Counted from the first letter of the stretch, positions 45,277 through 54,504 are shown. The stretch is 64,000 bases of DNA from an uncultured Tenacibaculum sp. (GCA_947493285.1 CANLQH010000003.1:1-64000), one strand, 5' to 3'. Notes: a model not told the origin generated them from the sequence alone. Numbers and translations: made by a program.

Positions 45277-48003
45277 ATGGACAAGTTTTCGTTCTTAAAC
45301 GCAGCACATACAGGTTTTATTGGTGATTTGTACGAACAGTATCAAAAAAATCCTGATGCAGTAGAACCGAGTTGGAGAAGTTTTTTTCAAGGATACGATT
45401 TAGCTAACGAGAATTATTCTCTTACTGATGAAGAAAATGAAGTAGAAATTCCTGAAGAAGTACGTAAAGAATTTTTAGTAATCGATTTAATTAACGGTTA
45501 CCGTACCAGAGGACATTTGTTTACAGCAACAAACCCAGTTCGTGAACGTAGAAAATACACTCCAACACTTGATATTGAAAACTTCGGGTTGTCAAATAGT
45601 GATTTATCAACAGTTTTTAATGCAGGAGAAGTTTTAGGAATTGGTGCTAAGACACTATCAGATATCATCAACCATTTAAGAGCAATTTATTGCGATTCTA
45701 TTGGTGTTGAGTACATGTATTTAAGAAATCCGGAAGAATTGAAATGGTGGCAAAATCGTTTAAATAAAAACGACAATCATCCTAGCTATGATGTTGAAGC
45801 AAAAAAATACATTCTTACTAAATTAAATCAAGCTTCTACTTTCGAGAGTTTTTTACAAACAAAATACGTTGGTCAAAAACGTTTCTCGGTTGAAGGAGGA
45901 GAAACTTTAATTCCTGGTGTAAGTGTAGCTTTACGTGATGCAGCTGAAAAATATGGAGTTGAAGAATGTGTTTTAGGAATGGCACACCGTGGTCGTTTAA
46001 ATACGTTGGTTAACATCTTTAAAAAACCAGTTCGCGATTTATTTAGTGAGTTTGAAGGAAAAGATTTCGAAGATCAAGATATTGATGGTGATGTTAAATA
46101 TCACTTAGGTTTAACACTAAGTAAAGAATACAAAGGCGGACAAAAAATGAAGATGAATTTGGTTCCAAATCCATCACATTTAGAAACTGTTGCAGCAGTG
46201 GCTGAAGGAATTGTTCGTGCTAAAGTAGATCAAGATTACAAAGGAGATAATGGTAAGATTTTACCAATTATAGTACATGGAGATGCTGCAATTGCTGGTC
46301 AAGGTATTGCATACGAAGTTGCTCAAATGATGACTTTAAACGGTTATAAAACTGGAGGAACAATTCACGTAGTTGTAAATAACCAAGTTGGTTTTACAAC
46401 CAATTACTTAGATGCTCGTTCTAGTACTTATTGTACAGATGTTGCAAAAGTAACTTTATCGCCAGTATTACATGTAAATGCAGATGATGCAGAAGCTGTT
46501 TGTCATGCAATGGAGTTGGCTGTAGAGTACAGAGCTAAGTTTAAGAAAGATATTTATATTGATTTATTAGGTTATCGTAAATACGGGCATAACGAAGGTG
46601 ATGAGCCACGTTTTACACAGCCTAAATTATATAAAGCAATTTCTAAGCATAAAAATGCAAAAGAAATATATGCTGCAAAATTAATAGAAGAAGGAAGTAT
46701 CTCTTCTGATTATGTAAAGCAAATTACAGACGAATTTAAAGCTCATTTAGAAGCAGAATTCACCGAATCTAAAAAGAAGACAACTTCTAAGATTCAAGAG
46801 TTTATGCCTGAGGTTTGGGATGGATTTGTACGTAAGCAATTAGAAGATATGTTACAACCAGTAGATACTACCTACTCGGTTGAAGCATTAAAAGATATAG
46901 CAAAAGTAATCTCTAATACTCCTGAAGGGCACAAGTTTGTTCGTAAAGCAGAACGTATTTTAAAAGGACGTGAAAAAGCAGTTTTTGAAGATAATAAGCT
47001 TGATTGGGGTACCGCAGAGAATTTAGCGTACGGAACTTTATTAGAAGAAGGATATAATATTCGTATTTCTGGTGAAGATGTAGAAAGAGGAACTTTCTCT
47101 CACCGTCATGCAATTATGCGTGATGAAGAAACTTTAGAGCGTGTGAACTTATTAAACACAAATCCGAAGAATAAAGGAGAAATGACAATTTATAATTCTC
47201 ATTTATCTGAATATGGTGTGTTAGGTTTTGATTATGGTTATGCAATGGCAGCTCCAAATACATTAACTATTTGGGAAGCACAATTTGGTGATTTTGCCAA
47301 CGGAGCACAAATCATGTTCGATCAATATATTTCTTCAGCAGAAGATAAATGGAAGTTGCAAAACGGATTGGTAATGTTATTACCTCATGGTTATGAAGGT
47401 CAAGGACCAGAGCACTCTTCAGCAAGAATAGAACGTTTTTTACAATCATCAGCAATTGATAATTGGACGATAGCAAATTGTTCTAGTCCAGCAAATATCT
47501 ATCACATTTTACGTCGTCAGATGAAACGTGATTTTAGAAAACCTTTAGTAGTTTTTACTCCTAAGAGTTTATTGCGTTTACCAAAAGCGGTGAATCCTAT
47601 TGAAGATTTAGCAAACGGAACTTTCCAAGAAGTAATCGACGATACTATTGATACTTCTAAAGTGAAAAAAATGGTATTCTGTACTGGTAAGTTCTACTAC
47701 GATATGTTAGAAGAGCGTGAGCGTTTAGGAAGAGAAGACGTTGCCTTAATTAGAATAGAACAATTATTCCCGTTACATAACGATAAGATTAAAGAGGTAA
47801 TGGATAAATATCCAAATGTAGAACGTTACGTTTGGGCTCAAGAGGAACCTAAGAATATGGGATCTTGGGGATATATGTTAGAGCGTTTTGAATTAGCAAG
47901 GTTAGAATGCGCATCGAGAGATTATCATTCAGCACCAGCAGCAGGTTCAAGTGCACGTTACAAGCGTCGTCATCAAAAAGTATTAGATAAAGTTTTTGAT
48001 TAA
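45277..48003 (+). CDS. sucA: 2-oxoglutarate dehydrogenase E1 component
   Basis: 908 residues, thiamine-diphosphate enzyme. N-terminal FLNAAHTGFIGDLYEQYQKNPDAVEPSWRSFFQGY (in part) is the E2-binding region. The catalytic core has MAHRGRLNTLVNI, HGDAAIAGQGIAYE (Mg-ThDP site), VNNQVGFTTN, and FSHRHAIMRDEE plus LLPHGYEGQGPEHSSARIERF. It decarboxylates 2-oxoglutarate in the TCA cycle. Standard length and E1o type. Cotranscribed with sucB 40 nt downstream. Confidence 0.97.
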   Translation: MDKFSFLNAAHTGFIGDLYEQYQKNPDAVEPSWRSFFQGYDLANENYSLTDEENEVEIPEEVRKEFLVIDLINGYRTRGHLFTATNPVRERRKYTPTLDIENFGLSNSDLSTVFNAGEVLGIGAKTLSDIINHLRAIYCDSIGVEYMYLRNPEELKWWQNRLNKNDNHPSYDVEAKKYILTKLNQASTFESFLQTKYVGQKRFSVEGGETLIPGVSVALRDAAEKYGVEECVLGMAHRGRLNTLVNIFKKPVRDLFSEFEGKDFEDQDIDGDVKYHLGLTLSKEYKGGQKMKMNLVPNPSHLETVAAVAEGIVRAKVDQDYKGDNGKILPIIVHGDAAIAGQGIAYEVAQMMTLNGYKTGGTIHVVVNNQVGFTTNYLDARSSTYCTDVAKVTLSPVLHVNADDAEAVCHAMELAVEYRAKFKKDIYIDLLGYRKYGHNEGDEPRFTQPKLYKAISKHKNAKEIYAAKLIEEGSISSDYVKQITDEFKAHLEAEFTESKKKTTSKIQEFMPEVWDGFVRKQLEDMLQPVDTTYSVEALKDIAKVISNTPEGHKFVRKAERILKGREKAVFEDNKLDWGTAENLAYGTLLEEGYNIRISGEDVERGTFSHRHAIMRDEETLERVNLLNTNPKNKGEMTIYNSHLSEYGVLGFDYGYAMAAPNTLTIWEAQFGDFANGAQIMFDQYISSAEDKWKLQNGLVMLLPHGYEGQGPEHSSARIERFLQSSAIDNWTIANCSSPANIYHILRRQMKRDFRKPLVVFTPKSLLRLPKAVNPIEDLANGTFQEVIDDTIDTSKVKKMVFCTGKFYYDMLEERERLGREDVALIRIEQLFPLHNDKIKEVMDKYPNVERYVWAQEEPKNMGSWGYMLERFELARLECASRDYHSAPAAGSSARYKRRHQKVLDKVFD

Positions 48004-48043
48004 GTTTTAAGAAAGAAAGTATTTCAGAATAAAAATAAGAAAC

Positions 48044-49258
48044 ATGAGTGTTTTAGAAATGAAAGTTCCTTCTCCGGGGGAATCAATTACAGAAGTAGAA
48101 ATAGCAACTTGGTTAGTTGAAGATGGTGATTATGTTGAGAAAGATCAACCAATTGCCGAAGTAGATTCTGACAAAGCAACGTTAGAATTACCTGCGGAAG
48201 AAAGCGGAATTATCACTTTAAAAGCAGAAGAAGGTGATGCTGTTGAGGTTGGTGCAGTAGTTTGTCATATCGATATGAGTGCTGCTAAACCAGAAGGAGG
48301 ATCTTCTACTGAAATTAAAAAAGAAGAAGCTCCAAAAGTTGAGGCTCCTAAAAAAGAAGAAGCAAAAGCTGCAACATATGCAACGGGTACTGCTTCTCCA
48401 GCGGCTAAGAAGGTTTTAGCTGAAAAAGGAATAGATGCTTCATCTGTAAAAGGAACAGGAAAAGACGGTCGTATTACTAAAGAGGATGCTGTAAAAGCAG
48501 TTCCTTCTATGGGAACGCAGCCAGCAAATGGTTCTCGTGGTACAGAGCGTAAAAAAATGTCGATGTTACGTCGTAAAGTAGCAGAGCGTTTGGTAGCTGT
48601 AAAAAGCGAAACAGCAATGTTAACTACATTTAACGAAGTAAACATGCAGCCAATTTTCGATTTACGTAAGCAGTATAAAGAAGATTTTAAAGCGAAGCAC
48701 GGAGTTGGTTTAGGATTTATGTCTTTCTTTACTTTAGCAGTTGTAAGAGCTTTACAAATGTATCCAGATGTAAACTCAATGATTGATGGAAAAGAACAAA
48801 TAAAGCACGATTTTCAAGATATTTCTATTGCAGTTTCTGGTCCTAAAGGGTTAATGGTTCCTGTAATTAGAAATGCTGAAAACTTATCGTTTAGAGGAGT
48901 AGAAAGCGAAGTTAAGCGTTTAGCTTTACGTGCTCGTGATGGACAAATTACTGTTGATGAAATGACAGGAGGAACATTTACAATCACTAATGGTGGTGTA
49001 TTTGGTTCTATGTTATCTACGCCGATTATCAATCCTCCACAAAGTGGAATTTTAGGAATGCATAATATTGTTAACCGTCCAATGGCGGTAAATGGTGAAG
49101 TAGTTATTCAACCAATCATGTATGTTGCATTATCTTATGATCACCGTATTATTGATGGTCGTGAATCTGTTGGTTTCTTAGTAGCTGTGAAAGAAGCTTT
49201 AGAAAATCCAGTAGAATTATTAATGAACAATAATCCTACCAAAGCATTAGAAATGTAA
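48044..49258 (+). CDS. sucB: Dihydrolipoyllysine succinyltransferase (E2 of 2-oxoglutarate dehydrogenase)
   Basis: 404 residues. Lipoyl domain (1-76) with the lipoylated Lys in [11 protein letters not shown], an Ala/Lys/Glu linker, a peripheral subunit-binding domain (about 113-150, [20 protein letters not shown]), and the catalytic domain (about 170-404) ending with the active-site [16 protein letters not shown] (His, Asp). Transfers succinyl to CoA. Follows sucA as in most bacteria; lpd is not in the window. A strong terminator follows. Confidence 0.97.
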   Translation: MSVLEMKVPSPGESITEVEIATWLVEDGDYVEKDQPIAEVDSDKATLELPAEESGIITLKAEEGDAVEVGAVVCHIDMSAAKPEGGSSTEIKKEEAPKVEAPKKEEAKAATYATGTASPAAKKVLAEKGIDASSVKGTGKDGRITKEDAVKAVPSMGTQPANGSRGTERKKMSMLRRKVAERLVAVKSETAMLTTFNEVNMQPIFDLRKQYKEDFKAKHGVGLGFMSFFTLAVVRALQMYPDVNSMIDGKEQIKHDFQDISIAVSGPKGLMVPVIRNAENLSFRGVESEVKRLALRARDGQITVDEMTGGTFTITNGGVFGSMLSTPIINPPQSGILGMHNIVNRPMAVNGEVVIQPIMYVALSYDHRIIDGRESVGFLVAVKEALENPVELLMNNNPTKALEM

Positions 49259-49284
49259 GCAACAATGTTGCTAAATAAATATTA

Positions 49285-49314
49285 AATCCTGCACGAGAGT
49301 GCGGGATTTTTTGT
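49285..49314 (+). terminator. Terminator of sucA-sucB
   Basis: AATCCTGCAC (49285-49294) pairs with GTGCGGGATT (49299-49308) around GAGA, then TTTTTT. A near-identical hairpin recurs at 51838. Confidence 0.92.
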
Positions 49315-49380
49315 TTTATGAAAATTTTAAGCAATGCTAAATATAATTATGGTTATTTTTAAAGATAAAACTAACAGAAG

Positions 49381-49950
49381 ATGAAAAACAATAGCTATAT
49401 TTTTTTTAAATCTTTAATAATTATCTTTTTATTAAATGTTTTTATATCAAATGCTCAAAATATAATTGAATCACCTAAAGGATTTTCTCCTCAAATTGGT
49501 ACAACAGTTTCAATGTTAGAAGATTTAAAAAAGAGAGTTACTAATAGTGTTATTAATTTAACAGATGAGGAAACAGACTTTTTACTTGATGAAGATGCAA
49601 ATAGAATAGGAGCAATGATTCTACATTTAGCAGCAACAGAAAAGTATTATCAATTATATACTTTCGAAAACAGAGGATTTAATAAAGATGAAAAGTTATG
49701 GGAAACGGCTTTAAATTTAGGAAAGAAAGGAAGAGAAGAATTAAAAGGTAAACCAATAAAATACTATCTTAAAATATGGGATGAGGTAAGAAAAGAAACA
49801 TTACGCCTATTAAAAACCAAAGATGATAAATGGTTTAAATCTATGGTAGGAAGAGGTAGTATGAATAATTATTGGGCTTGGTATCATGTTATGGAGCATC
49901 AGGCAAATCATATGGGGCAAATAAGATTGATTATTAAAAGAGCTAAATAA
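49381..49950 (+). CDS. Exported DinB-family protein
   Basis: 189 residues. An N-terminal signal peptide (about 1-25, ending ISNAQ) precedes a DinB four-helix bundle: helix with MILHLAATEKYYQ and the C-terminal HVMEHQANHMGQIRLI. The three histidines (in LHLAA, VMEHQANH) are the usual metal triad. DinB/YfiT-type enzymes are normally cytoplasmic thiol transferases, so the exported location is unusual. It lies 3 nt before an AraC regulator gene and after the sucB terminator. Confidence 0.8.
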   Translation: MKNNSYIFFKSLIIIFLLNVFISNAQNIIESPKGFSPQIGTTVSMLEDLKKRVTNSVINLTDEETDFLLDEDANRIGAMILHLAATEKYYQLYTFENRGFNKDEKLWETALNLGKKGREELKGKPIKYYLKIWDEVRKETLRLLKTKDDKWFKSMVGRGSMNNYWAWYHVMEHQANHMGQIRLIIKRAK

Positions 49951-49953
49951 AAT

Positions 49954-50832
49954 ATGCCTAAAGAAATTCCTAATTTAATATTTGAATCTAAATCTTCGGA
50001 GATTGAAGGGATAGAAATAATTAGGTTAGAAGATATAGAAAGGAGAAAAGAAGAGTTTGAGCATTTACCAAGTAAACCCCATCAACTAAATTTTTATCAA
50101 TTAGCTTTTTATATAAGTGGAGAAACAGAACATTTAGTAGACTTTGTTTCACATAAAGTACAAAAGGGGGCTGTAGTTTATGTTTCTAAAGGACAAGTAA
50201 ATGCTTTTAAATTTACTGAGGATACTAAAGGGTATTTAATCCTTTTTACTGAGGAGTATTTTAAAAAGCAGTTAAATAATATTCCACAAAATACTGCAGT
50301 TAGATTATTAACACCTCAACTTTTTTCTCCTAAAATTCAAATTCCCAAAACTTCAAATATTCCTAAATATATTGAATTGATTTATAAAGAATTTTATAAC
50401 CCATCAGAAAAATTCAATAAGAAGCACATCATAGATTCTTTGTTTAATATTATTTTCTCAAAGGTTGAAGAAATAAAAAAGAATCAAACAAATTATATAC
50501 AAGAATCTGACAAGTTAAGTCTGTTTTTATCGTTTCAAAACATTTTAAAAAATGATTATACACTTAATAGAAATGCAGATTATTATGCACAAAACTTAAA
50601 TATTACTTACAAGCATTTAAATATTGTATGTAAAGAGGTTATTAATAAAACAGCAAAACAATATATTGATGAGTTTGTCATTTTAGAGGCTAAAAGAAAT
50701 TTGGTAAACTCAACTATTAAAAGTACTGAATTAGCTTATTTAATGGGTTTTGAAGAATCAACTAATTTTGTAAAATACTTTAAAAAACACACGGGATTCA
50801 CCCCAAATTCATTTAAAAACAATAACATTTAG
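49954..50832 (+). CDS. AraC-family transcriptional regulator
   Basis: 292 residues. An N-terminal cupin-like sensor (about 30-150, with EHLVDFVSHKVQKGAVVYVSKGQVNAF in part) and a C-terminal double helix-turn-helix (about 195-285, ending ELAYLMGFEESTNFVKYFKKHTGFTPNSF), the AraC/XylS signature. The sensor's ligand is unknown. It probably controls the neighbouring DinB gene and/or the SnoaL-like gene 100 bp downstream. Confidence 0.93.
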   Translation: MPKEIPNLIFESKSSEIEGIEIIRLEDIERRKEEFEHLPSKPHQLNFYQLAFYISGETEHLVDFVSHKVQKGAVVYVSKGQVNAFKFTEDTKGYLILFTEEYFKKQLNNIPQNTAVRLLTPQLFSPKIQIPKTSNIPKYIELIYKEFYNPSEKFNKKHIIDSLFNIIFSKVEEIKKNQTNYIQESDKLSLFLSFQNILKNDYTLNRNADYYAQNLNITYKHLNIVCKEVINKTAKQYIDEFVILEAKRNLVNSTIKSTELAYLMGFEESTNFVKYFKKHTGFTPNSFKNNNI

Positions 50833-50898
50833 GTTATTTGGTTTGATATTTACCTTTTTTATCTTTAGGTTAACCCACACTTAACTCTCCCTTCTTCA

Positions 50899-50906
50899 TA
50901 ATTTTG
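50899..50906 (+). promoter_or_regulatory. -7 element of the double SnoaL-like lipoprotein gene
   Basis: TAATTTTG matches TAnnTTTG; no TTG at the -33 distance, which fits an activated promoter. It is in the 100-bp gap after the AraC gene. Confidence 0.5.
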
Positions 50907-50932
50907 TCCTATCATTTAAAAATAAGTATCGG

Positions 50933-51814
50933 ATGAAAAAAGCAATCATAATTGTATTAAGTATTGCAGCTTTTGTAAGCTGTAATTCAATTCAAAAAAA
51001 GGGAACAATAAAGAGTAATAATTCTAAAACAACACAAAAGATGGGAAATTTAAAAACTACAGCAGAAAAAGCACAAGAAGCTTTCTTTAAAGATTATAGT
51101 GCTGATGGAATAAAAAAATATTTCAAAGAAGATTATATTCAACATAATCCTCATGTACCAACAGGAATTGAACCAGTATTAGGATTTTTGCCAGTTTTAA
51201 AAGAAGGAAATACAAGCTATACTACGCATAGACTTTTACAGGATAGAGACTTTATTGTTTTCCATAATTCATACCATAATGCAGAAGCTCTTGGAGGAAA
51301 AGAAATGATAGCTTTTGATGTTTGGCGTATGGAAGATGGAAAAGTTGCTGAACATTGGGATAATTTAACTCCTAAAGTAGAAAAAACCGCTAGCGGACGT
51401 TCACAAGTTGATGGACCAACAGAGGTTACAGATTTAGAAAAAACAGATACTAACAAAGCAATTGTAAAGAATTTTGTTAACGATGTTTTGTTTGGAAAAG
51501 CGCCAGAAAAAATCACAGAATACGTTAGTACAGAAGAATATCATCAACACAATCCTGCAATAAAAGACGGTTTAGATGGTTTAGGAGAAGCAATAGCTTA
51601 TTTAACATCTCAAAACAATATGTTTAAATACAATAAGCTACATAAAGTATTAGGAGAAGGAAACTTTGTCTTAACAATGAGTGAAGGAGAATGGGGTGGA
51701 AAGGCTCAAGCATTTTATGATTTATTTAGATTAAAAGACAATAAAATTGTTGAACATTGGGATGTAATTCAAGAAATCCCATCAGAAATGGCTCATAAAA
51801 ACGGAAAGTTTTAG
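50933..51814 (+). CDS. Double SnoaL/NTF2-like lipoprotein
   Basis: 293 residues with lipobox AAFVSC (Cys17). Two NTF2-like domains in tandem (about 42-160 and 172-290) share the same plan: helix, YIQHNPHVPTGIEP or YHQHNPAIKDGLDG, then AFDVWRMEDGKVAEHWDNLTP or FYDLFRLKDNKIVEHWDVIQE. The repeated QHNP and EHWD motifs are typical of SnoaL-like polyketide-cyclase relatives. The ligand or substrate is unknown. Next to an AraC regulator, and in front of a second copy of the sucB-type terminator. Confidence 0.82.
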   Translation: MKKAIIIVLSIAAFVSCNSIQKKGTIKSNNSKTTQKMGNLKTTAEKAQEAFFKDYSADGIKKYFKEDYIQHNPHVPTGIEPVLGFLPVLKEGNTSYTTHRLLQDRDFIVFHNSYHNAEALGGKEMIAFDVWRMEDGKVAEHWDNLTPKVEKTASGRSQVDGPTEVTDLEKTDTNKAIVKNFVNDVLFGKAPEKITEYVSTEEYHQHNPAIKDGLDGLGEAIAYLTSQNNMFKYNKLHKVLGEGNFVLTMSEGEWGGKAQAFYDLFRLKDNKIVEHWDVIQEIPSEMAHKNGKF

Positions 51815-51837
51815 TCTTTTAGTTTTGGTTGATATGA

Positions 51838-51867
51838 AATCCTGCACGAGAGTGTGGGATTTTTTTA
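51838..51867 (+). terminator. Terminator, near-copy of the sucB terminator
   Basis: AATCCTGCAC (51838-51847) pairs with GTGTGGGATT (51852-51861), GAGA loop, T-run. Differs from the hairpin at 49285 by one base in the stem (C to T). Confidence 0.9.
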
Positions 51868-51909
51868 TGAATTAGATTTTGTAAATTGCTTTACAAACAA
51901 TTAACTAAT

Positions 51910-52284
51910 ATGCCAGAAGTAACCACCAAAAAAAACGAACAAGTTGCCAATATGATCTTTGGATCTATTTACCCACATTACTTAAGTAGAATAGAAAAGA
52001 ATGGTAGAACTAAAGAAGAACTAGATCAGGTAATGAAATGGTTTACTGGCTATGATGCAAAAGAATTGCAAGAATTCATTGATGGTAAAAAAACGTTTAG
52101 AGATTTTTTTGAAGGAGCTGCTATTCACGAAAATGCACATATGATTAAAGGTGTTGTTTGTGGTTACAGAATCGAAGAAATAGCTGATGAATTTGAATTA
52201 TACAAAAAATGTAGACAAATGGAAAAGCTGATTGATGAATTGGCTAAGGGTAGGAAAATGGAAAAAATTCTACGTAAAGCATAA
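51910..52284 (+). CDS. DUF2200 family protein
   Basis: 124 residues. The frame opens at 51886, but the conserved protein starts at MPEVTTKKNEQ, so the ATG at 51910 is chosen. The family's signature is clear: MIFGSIYPHYLSRIEKNGRTKEELDQVMKWFTGY (in part) and AAIHENAHMIKGVVCGYRIEEI. No biochemical function is known. 12 nt before the VOC gene. Confidence 0.87.
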   Translation: MPEVTTKKNEQVANMIFGSIYPHYLSRIEKNGRTKEELDQVMKWFTGYDAKELQEFIDGKKTFRDFFEGAAIHENAHMIKGVVCGYRIEEIADEFELYKKCRQMEKLIDELAKGRKMEKILRKA

Positions 52285-52296
52285 AATAAAACAATT

Positions 52297-52668
52297 ATGA
52301 AATTAGGAGCAATGTCAATTAGTTTAGCGGTAAAAAGCTTAGATAAGTCGAAATCGTTTTATGAAACCTTAGGGTTTTCTGTTTTTGCAGGAAGTATGGA
52401 AATGAATTACCTAATTATGAAAAATGGTAATTCATTAATTGGTTTGTTTCAAGGAATGTTTGAAAATAATATTCTAACATTTAATCCTGGTTGGGATGAA
52501 AGTGCTAACATATTAGATAAGTTTGATGATGTTAGAGCTATTCAAAAACATTTAAAAGCAAATCATATCAAACTAGAAAGAGAGATTGATGAATCTTCAT
52601 CTGGACCAGCCAGTATGGCTTTTTTTGACCCTGATGGAAATGCAATTTTAATAGATCAACATGTATAA
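52297..52668 (+). CDS. VOC-family protein
   Basis: 123 residues. Two betaalphabetabetabeta units with SISLAVKSLDKSKSFYETLGF at the start and MAFFDPDGNAILIDQHV at the end. The canonical first ligand position is Ser/Leu and the final Glu is replaced by Leu/Asp, so a metal site may be absent. Substrate unknown. Cotranscribed with the DUF2200 gene, ends at a bidirectional terminator. Confidence 0.83.
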   Translation: MKLGAMSISLAVKSLDKSKSFYETLGFSVFAGSMEMNYLIMKNGNSLIGLFQGMFENNILTFNPGWDESANILDKFDDVRAIQKHLKANHIKLEREIDESSSGPASMAFFDPDGNAILIDQHV

Positions 52669-52674
52669 AAAAGT

Positions 52675-52704
52675 AAAACGAAAAGTTAGGGGACTTTTCG
52701 TTTT
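52675..52704. terminator. Bidirectional terminator
   Basis: AAAACGAAAAGT (52675-52686) pairs with ACTTTTCGTTTT (52693-52704), loop TAGGGG. Between the convergent VOC and DUF547 genes. Confidence 0.85.
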
Positions 52705-52735
52705 AATAAGGGGGTTATAATAAAGGGGATGATTT

Positions 52736-53446
52736 TTATTTACCGTTTAGATTCCAATCATATTCTAAATAAACAACATCAGCATTATCATTTGCTTGAA
52801 CCTTTGAGTATTTATTGATATAGTCAATTAAAGGTTGGTTAATAGTGAAATCTTCTTGATACCATTCAAACATTTTCGATACCTCAACCTTAGTTATAGA
52901 TATTTTGTTTTTCGTAGGGTCGTTGATAAAAGCTTTCATCAACATTTCTAATTTCGAATTAATGTTTTTAGCTGTAAAAGCATAATTAGGAAATGTTGGT
53001 CCTGATTTAGAAGCTGCATTTAAGGCTACATGAACTCTTGGGTCATCATGCCAACGACGTAATATTTTATGTTCGATATAATCGAGAGAATATGTTTTTT
53101 TACCAATAACTGCAAAAGGAATTTTCCATGCATTTCTTCCTTTTCTTTTAATATCAGTAATCTTTTTTAAAGGGTAGCTATCTAAAATTAGCTTTATAGT
53201 ATAAGCGTTATATGCGTTAATCCAAAATGCTTTAGCCTTAGATGATGACCATTTTTTTCCAGGAACTGTTTTTTCTAAATGTTTTAAATAAATATCTAAA
53301 AGAGCTCTATTTTTTCTTAAACCTTTATAATCTACTTCTCCTTGAGAGGTTACGTAAGTTTTTAAAAGAGCGTTAAATACATCAGTTTGCGATTGCGATT
53401 GAATACTAATAAATAGAAAACTGAGGAGTATAATTGTTTTTCGCAT
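52736..53446 (-). CDS. DUF547 family exported protein
   Basis: 236 residues with a signal peptide ending near SQSQ (residue 19). The open frame begins 60 nt upstream, but the ATG at 53446 (MRKTIILLSFLF) gives a normal signal peptide. DUF547 signatures: VDYKGLRKNRALLDIYL, KAFWINAYNAYTIKLIL and DDPRVHVALNAASKSGPTFPNYAFT (in part), with conserved His/Asn. DUF547 has a papain-like fold in related plant proteins but no known activity here. Confidence 0.85.
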   Translation of the reverse strand: MRKTIILLSFLFISIQSQSQTDVFNALLKTYVTSQGEVDYKGLRKNRALLDIYLKHLEKTVPGKKWSSSKAKAFWINAYNAYTIKLILDSYPLKKITDIKRKGRNAWKIPFAVIGKKTYSLDYIEHKILRRWHDDPRVHVALNAASKSGPTFPNYAFTAKNINSKLEMLMKAFINDPTKNKISITKVEVSKMFEWYQEDFTINQPLIDYINKYSKVQANDNADVVYLEYDWNLNGK

Positions 53447-53541
53447 TTTTTTAGTTTTAAATAGTGTGAGACATTTAATAGCTTTTGACGTAGTTTTTTT
53501 TAACACATTACAAAACTTTATAAATTTTCTTTATGAAAAAG

Positions 53542-53568
53542 AAAAGCCACTCAATTTGAGTGGCTTTT
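53542..53568 (-). terminator. Terminator of the small two-helix membrane protein gene
   Basis: AAAAGCCACTC (53542-53552) pairs with GAGTGGCTTTT (53558-53568), loop AATTT, T-rich run on the minus strand. Confidence 0.85.
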
Positions 53569-53586
53569 GATTAAAAATATGGTTTA

Positions 53587-53790
53587 TTATTTTTTACCTT
53601 TTAAAAAACTAAGTGCAATCGCTGCAACACCTATTGCCATAGTTATATACGAATTTGTATTGTCTTGCGCTTTTACTAATGCTACGTCACCAATTGACAC
53701 TTGCGCTTCTGGTTGAATCATTGTGTAAATACCGTAACAAAGAATAACGATTCCTGCTACTAACAAAATTGTTTGAATTGATTTGTTCAT
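53587..53790 (-). CDS. Small two-helix membrane protein
   Basis: 67 residues. Two hydrophobic helices (about 7-25 and 48-63) flank a hydrophilic loop (QPEAQVSIGDVALVKAQDNTNS) and the C-terminus ends KGKK. It resembles small bacterial hairpin membrane proteins with a positive tail (DUF3185-like); no function is known. It is downstream of the 40-residue membrane protein gene, 134 bp apart, on the same strand. Confidence 0.75.
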   Translation of the reverse strand: MNKSIQTILLVAGIVILCYGIYTMIQPEAQVSIGDVALVKAQDNTNSYITMAIGVAAIALSFLKGKK

Positions 53791-53924
53791 AATTTTAAAT
53801 GTTTTTTCTAAATATATGAAAAATAGATTTGTAACAAATTGAATTCAATGTTAGTAACAATTCTTCCCGTTGTTTAATTTTAAGTGCTTGCACTTTAAAA
53901 GCGACTTTAATGAAAGTATTATCT

Positions 53925-54047
53925 TTAGTTAACTTTTCCTGTGGCTAATAAATATATCATTATAGCTGACCCAATAAAAACTCCAATAAAAAATAATGTA
54001 ATTATTGTTTTCTCTTTTTTTTCGTAAAATGATTGTAATTTATTCAT
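53925..54047 (-). CDS. Putative 40-residue single-pass membrane protein
   Basis: A short reading frame of 40 codons plus stop, starting ATG at 54047 and ending TAA at 53925. It encodes a charged N-terminus (MNKLQSFYEKKEK), one hydrophobic helix (about 14-35, TIITLFFIGVFIGSAIMIYL), and a short polar tail (LATGKVN). It begins 17 nt after the stop of the UmuD-like gene, same strand. Hydrophobic core and Lys-rich flanks make it credible, but it is too short to prove by reading alone. Confidence 0.5.
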   Translation of the reverse strand: MNKLQSFYEKKEKTIITLFFIGVFIGSAIMIYLLATGKVN

Positions 54048-54063
54048 AATTGGTTTTTAATTT

Positions 54064-54501
54064 TTATACTTTTTTAATCACACTAGTTACAATACCCCAA
54101 ATAACAAAATTGTTTTCTTCGGTAATTTTAATAATTGGGTAGTTAGGGTTTTCTGGTTGCAACCAAACCTCTTTTCCTTCTACGCGTAATCGTTTTACAG
54201 TAAACTCGCCATCTAAAAAGCAAACCGCTATTTTGTTATTTTCCGGTTCAATACTTCTATCGATTACCAATAAATCATTATCATCCAATCCAGCACCTAT
54301 CATAGATTGTCCGCTAACTCTTGCAAAAAAAGTAGCTTCTTTATTTCCTATTAACTCTTCATCTAAAGAAATGCGAGTTTCTCTAAAATCATCTGCTGGT
54401 GATGGAAATCCTGCAGAAATTCCGATATCCATAAAAATAGCTCCTTCGTTTTCGTTTAGTTCTTTCGGTAAGAAAAAAGTTAATGCCTCTGATGTTTTCA
54501 T
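54064..54501 (-). CDS. umuD: UmuD-like S24 peptidase
   Basis: 145 residues. Self-cleavage site Ala30-Gly31 (in SAGFPSPADD), nucleophile Ser66 (SGQSMIGAG) and Lys103 (EFTVKRL). The Ser-to-Lys spacing of 37 equals that of E. coli UmuD (60 to 97). No DNA-binding domain, so it is not LexA. After RecA-stimulated cleavage it would join the UmuC-type polymerase for translesion synthesis. The polymerase gene ends 3 nt upstream. Confidence 0.92.
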   Translation of the reverse strand: MKTSEALTFFLPKELNENEGAIFMDIGISAGFPSPADDFRETRISLDEELIGNKEATFFARVSGQSMIGAGLDDNDLLVIDRSIEPENNKIAVCFLDGEFTVKRLRVEGKEVWLQPENPNYPIIKITEENNFVIWGIVTSVIKKV

Positions 54502-54504
54502 AAT

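Noticed and set aside
51910..52284. DUF2200/VOC pair as a toxin-antitoxin module
   Set aside because: Neither protein has toxin or antitoxin motifs. They are ordinary conserved small proteins.
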